A stretch of 64,000 nt of DNA from Tubiluchus corallicola (taxonomy: Eukaryota > Priapulida > Priapulimorpha > Priapulimorphida > Tubiluchidae). Under the pieces are notes generated by a model. That model was not told the origin of the DNA. It did no database searches and was given only the letters and a program-made list of their open reading frames with translations. Location: the NCBI GenBank assembly GCA_030141605.1, contig JAQGDQ010000373.1, positions 161,001 through 225,000 of the forward strand, read 5' to 3'. The translations under genes and the position numbers were made by a program. Shown here piece after piece: positions 61,068-64,000 of the stretch. Position 1 is the first letter of the stretch, and each line of letters starts with the position of its first letter.

Positions 61068-62201
61068 ATGATAATGGATAACAGTACTGCCATGAATAAC
61101 AATACTACCATGTATAATGATTCTGCCATGTATAACAGTACTACCGATACTACGTCACCTCCACCCATTGCATATCCTGTTGGCTTATCGGGATTTGCAG
61201 CCGCCATGGCCATTCTCTTCGTGGTTTTGGGAATTTTTGGTAACGGCATCACGGTGGCAGCACTGGTCCTGCAGAAGAAGATACGTCGACACGCGACGAC
61301 AAAGTTCATCATCAGTCTGGCGATCACCGATTTTATCTACTGCGCTTTTAATCTGCCGTTTACTGCATCGAGATACATCAACATGGACTGGATCCACGGC
61401 GACGCATTGTGCCAAATTTATCCGTTTCTGTTCTACGGCAACGTTGCCGTGTCCATTCTAAACTTGCTGATGATAACCATAAATCGATACATCCTCATCT
61501 GCCATACCAGTATCTACGAGAAGGTATATAAGCAACCGTACCTTGGAATACTGATCGCCGTCTGCTGGATATTAGCTTTGATCATCCTACTGCCGCCATT
61601 GTTGGGCGTGTGGGGCATGATGGGATTGAATCCGCAGACATTTTCCTGTACCATTTTGGAGGATGCCAGCGGAAGCTCTCCAAAGAAGTTCATCTTCGTG
61701 TTTGGCATAGGCGTCCCGATGATCACCATCGTCGTCTGCTACATCCTCATCTGGTGGCAATTCCGGAAGTCGTCACAGTCGGTGCAGAGTCACGACGCAA
61801 CAATGCATTCTGGGAAGAAAGGTCAACAATCACACGAGGAGCGCAAGCTGACCAAGATGATGGTGATCATATTCAGCTCTTTTACGCTCTGCTTCATACC
61901 ACTCATGTTGACCAACGTCCTTCTTGACGATGACCAGCTGCCTTCACTACACATAATTGCCTCCATTCTTGCTTGGGCCAGTGCTATCATAAATCCGTTC
62001 ATTTATGCCTACATGAACAAGAAATATCGGCGCGCGTACCAAGAGCTGTTCAGTTGTTTTCGTTGCTGCCGCCAGATGGCGTCGGGAAGTCACGCCGTGT
62101 CATCCAGTGGCAGTGCAACTCGAATGACTGACACCCAGGTGTCGCGGCAGGCGTCTGTTGAGAGCACTAGTAGAAAAAAAGTGAGCAGACAGGTGTCGTA
62201 G
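61068..62201 (+). CDS. Class A (rhodopsin-like) GPCR, Tre1/moody-like
   Basis: Single-exon receptor of 377 residues. The N-terminus is extracellular with about five N-glycosylation sequons (Asn5, 11, 12, 17, 23) and no cleaved signal peptide. Seven membrane segments are visible. TM1 has GN (Asn59); TM2 has LAITD (Asp88); Cys115 and Cys194 form the TM3-ECL2 pair. TM3 ends in NRY (139-141) instead of DRY; TM4 has Trp167 and TM5 Pro217. TM6 reads CFIP (275-278) instead of CWxP; TM7 has NPFIY (309-313). LLPPLLGVWG at 174-183 and GSSPKKF at 202-208 closely resemble insect moody and Tre1, orphan receptors for glial barrier function and germ-cell migration. The tail has Cys330, 333 and 334 (possible palmitoylation) and repeated VSRQ/RQAS motifs. 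The start is the first in-frame ATG; a second at 61074 (ATGG) is equally possible. Ligand unknown. Confidence 0.9.
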   Translation: MIMDNSTAMNNNTTMYNDSAMYNSTTDTTSPPPIAYPVGLSGFAAAMAILFVVLGIFGNGITVAALVLQKKIRRHATTKFIISLAITDFIYCAFNLPFTASRYINMDWIHGDALCQIYPFLFYGNVAVSILNLLMITINRYILICHTSIYEKVYKQPYLGILIAVCWILALIILLPPLLGVWGMMGLNPQTFSCTILEDASGSSPKKFIFVFGIGVPMITIVVCYILIWWQFRKSSQSVQSHDATMHSGKKGQQSHEERKLTKMMVIIFSSFTLCFIPLMLTNVLLDDDQLPSLHIIASILAWASAIINPFIYAYMNKKYRRAYQELFSCFRCCRQMASGSHAVSSSGSATRMTDTQVSRQASVESTSRKKVSRQVS

Positions 62202-62640
62202 GTATTTAGCAAGGTTTCATTAAAGGCAAACTAGAATGTTTGCCGGTCTAAACACACACAAATGGGAAATAAATCACCCTAGATGTACACCTGTAAAAAT
62301 CATAATATATTCTTGTCACTAATATTAATTTCCACTAATTTTAGATTAATTGTTAAATATATTTACGTATCTTTGTCTAAAGCTTGGAAAAAACATTATA
62401 CATGTAGTTATGTAAAGTTGTATAGGACTATAGTATAGAATGTGTAAAAAATATTCAATCTAGGCTTAAGATACATAGTTAAAACATTTTTAACTTCATA
62501 ATGTTATTTATTTATGAGACTAAGCCAATGAATCTGTACTGGTACGGCAATTATTCAAAATAAAAAGTATATTTTGTATATTTTTGTAAACTATTTCAAC
62601 TTGAACTCTCACAATTTAATAAACAACGTCACTTACATAT
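62202..62640 (+). other. Likely 3' UTR and polyadenylation signals of the GPCR gene
   Basis: AT-rich sequence after the stop codon with AATAAA hexamers at 62268-62273, 62559-62564 and 62618-62623. Which is used cannot be told. A family A MITE starts at 62666, just beyond. Confidence 0.5.
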
Positions 62641-62665
62641 TTTAATATTTAAACAGTGACAAATT

Positions 62666-63025
62666 TTAAAGGAAAACGGGACGATTTTTCAAATCACCCT
62701 AAAACTAGGCATGTTTTAAGATAAAAATTCAAATTTGAAATTTACCGCTGTGCTCACGCATGGGCTGTTGAACGTGTGTAGTTCGTCACAAACTAACGCA
62801 TCTGAACTGAGAGGTACAGCACTTGTCTTTTGTGCAAAGCGTTTCCGAAATGCTGGCGCTAGTGCCCGTCTTTGAACTAGTGAATGGCGAAATGCACGTA
62901 ACAGCGAAGAACTAGTGGCGCGAACGTGAAATTGTGTTTGTATGGTAATAATTCTTTCACGTGGGTCATTTTTGAAAAAAATAGTATGTTTCCTTTCAAC
63001 AGTATTGGGTCCGGTTTTGCTTTAA
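62666..63025 (-). mobile_element. Family A MITE, internally deleted
   Basis: TTAAAGGAAAACGGGACGAT at left, GGTCCGGTTTTGCTTTAA at right, TTAA both sides; 360 bp. It lies just past the receptor gene's polyadenylation signals. Confidence 0.84.
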
Positions 63026-63399
63026 ATCGAAAAAATGCACCCATTGATTGCACACCAGGTTAACCTTATATAATATTAATGATGTGCTGCAGTTTTGTAG
63101 TATATTTACACAAATCAATACTTTTCTCGGTTTTGCGGTGAACCAAAAAACCAGAAAATGAGCACCAATTGTGATATTCTTTTTCAAGGATATAAGCCGT
63201 TTTCCAGTAAAGAGACCAACAATAACACATGCTGCAGCGCATTTTTTGCACACACTGTCGGATAATGTTGTCACAGGACGAAGTGGATAACCACATCGCT
63301 ATGACCAAATATTTGTATGCATTTCGTTCTGGATTCGCTTGATCGAAAGTAATCGTTCAAGTTATAGTTTGTGTTTTGTCTTTTCCTAATAATTTGCTA

Positions 63400-63625
63400 A
63401 ACAAGCTTACGGTTTTTCTATTTGTTAAAACATAACACAAACATCTTTGCGTAATATACCATAATGGTGGTTGTGTGCTAATAGCACGTGTGCCGCCATC
63501 TACTGCATAATTATTAAATTGCTAGCTTACAGTTTTCTATTTGATAACACATAACACAGATATCTTTGCATAATGTACATAATGGCACGTGTGCCGCCCT
63601 CTACTGCATAATTATTGTATAGCTA
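63400..63625. repeat. ~115-bp tandem duplication
   Basis: GCACGTGTGCCGCC(A/C)TCTACTGC appears at ~63484 and ~63585, with preceding AACACATAACACA and CATAATGG also repeated. Confidence 0.8.
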
Positions 63626-64000
63626 GAAGATACCGTACCTTCAGTGTTTTGTGTTCAATTTCTACCTTAGTTTCTTTTTTGTATAAATTTTGTTTTCATG
63701 AAAACAGTGCAGAAAGAAAAGTCACAAAACTGCGCCCTCTTACTAAATCAATTTCCTTTTTCTGATCATTTTACGCCACTTACAGAAGTACATTCTCACT
63801 ATACTAGGGCTGCTAGTGGTGACTGTTTTTTGTAGAGAGATTCCAAACCAGGTGCGGATGTAATAGTGTTAAAGAAAAGGGAGTTAAATTGTGGATCTCT
63901 CTACAAGAAACATCATTACCGGCCCTATAAATACCATCACCAAAAATTACAAAAAATCGTTACTAGACAGATATGTATCAACATAGAGTAATTTTTTTCT
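63626..64000. other. Unannotated right end of window
   Basis: AT-rich; no gene or repeat recognised. Confidence 0.5.

Noticed and set aside
61185-61927. Other frames overlapping the GPCR
   Set aside because: Shadows of the receptor coding sequence.

Overview
This is nuclear DNA of an animal, most likely a marine invertebrate. Genes are interrupted by long AT-rich introns, splice signals are canonical GT/AG, and much of the rest is transposon debris and minisatellites. I cannot name the species. The gene content (a WNK kinase and a Tre1/moody-type rhodopsin-family receptor) fits many invertebrate phyla. Nothing looks bacterial or viral.

Two genes are supported. (1) On the minus strand, the 5' part of a WNK ('with no lysine') protein kinase gene. 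Coding exon 1 is at 47164-48246, exon 2 at 7543-7712 and exon 3 at 2133-2353; the rest of the kinase domain and the C-terminus lie beyond the left edge. The three exons join in phase (0, then 2, then 1) into an uninterrupted kinase N-lobe and active site. Intron 1 is about 39.5 kb and fills most of the window. (2) On the plus strand, a single-exon class A G-protein-coupled receptor at 61068-62201, most like the arthropod Tre1/moody group. The two 5' ends face each other head to head across about 13 kb of intergenic DNA.

The remainder is mobile and repeated sequence. Two related families of short TTAA-flanked elements with TTAAAGG-type ends, here called family A (about 600 bp) and family B (about 650 bp), occur about twenty times, mainly inside WNK introns. 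They look like T2/Kolobok-type MITEs. Other DNA-transposon relics are a pair of TTAA/CCCTTT (piggyBac-like) elements, one or two hAT-like elements, a Tc1/mariner-like MITE, and an element with long inverted ends. Retroelement relics are two Penelope-like fragments with a recognisable GIY-YIG domain and a hammerhead-like 3' motif, several non-LTR (LINE) C-terminal fragments, and LINE tails.

Minisatellites are unusually abundant. They include a 57-bp unit x10, a 94-bp unit x7 abutting WNK exon 2 and carrying cAMP-response-element-like octamers, a 34-bp unit, a 45-bp unit, a 66-bp unit, a 147-bp unit, a 41-bp unit arranged as a giant inverted pair, and 93-bp x8 plus 97-bp x3 arrays upstream of the receptor. 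Many apparent open frames are only repeats read as protein. I found no CRISPR array, operon or clearly new multi-gene system. The most interesting signals are the TTAAAGG MITE families, the inverted minisatellite, the Penelope remnants and the CRE-bearing array beside WNK exon 2.
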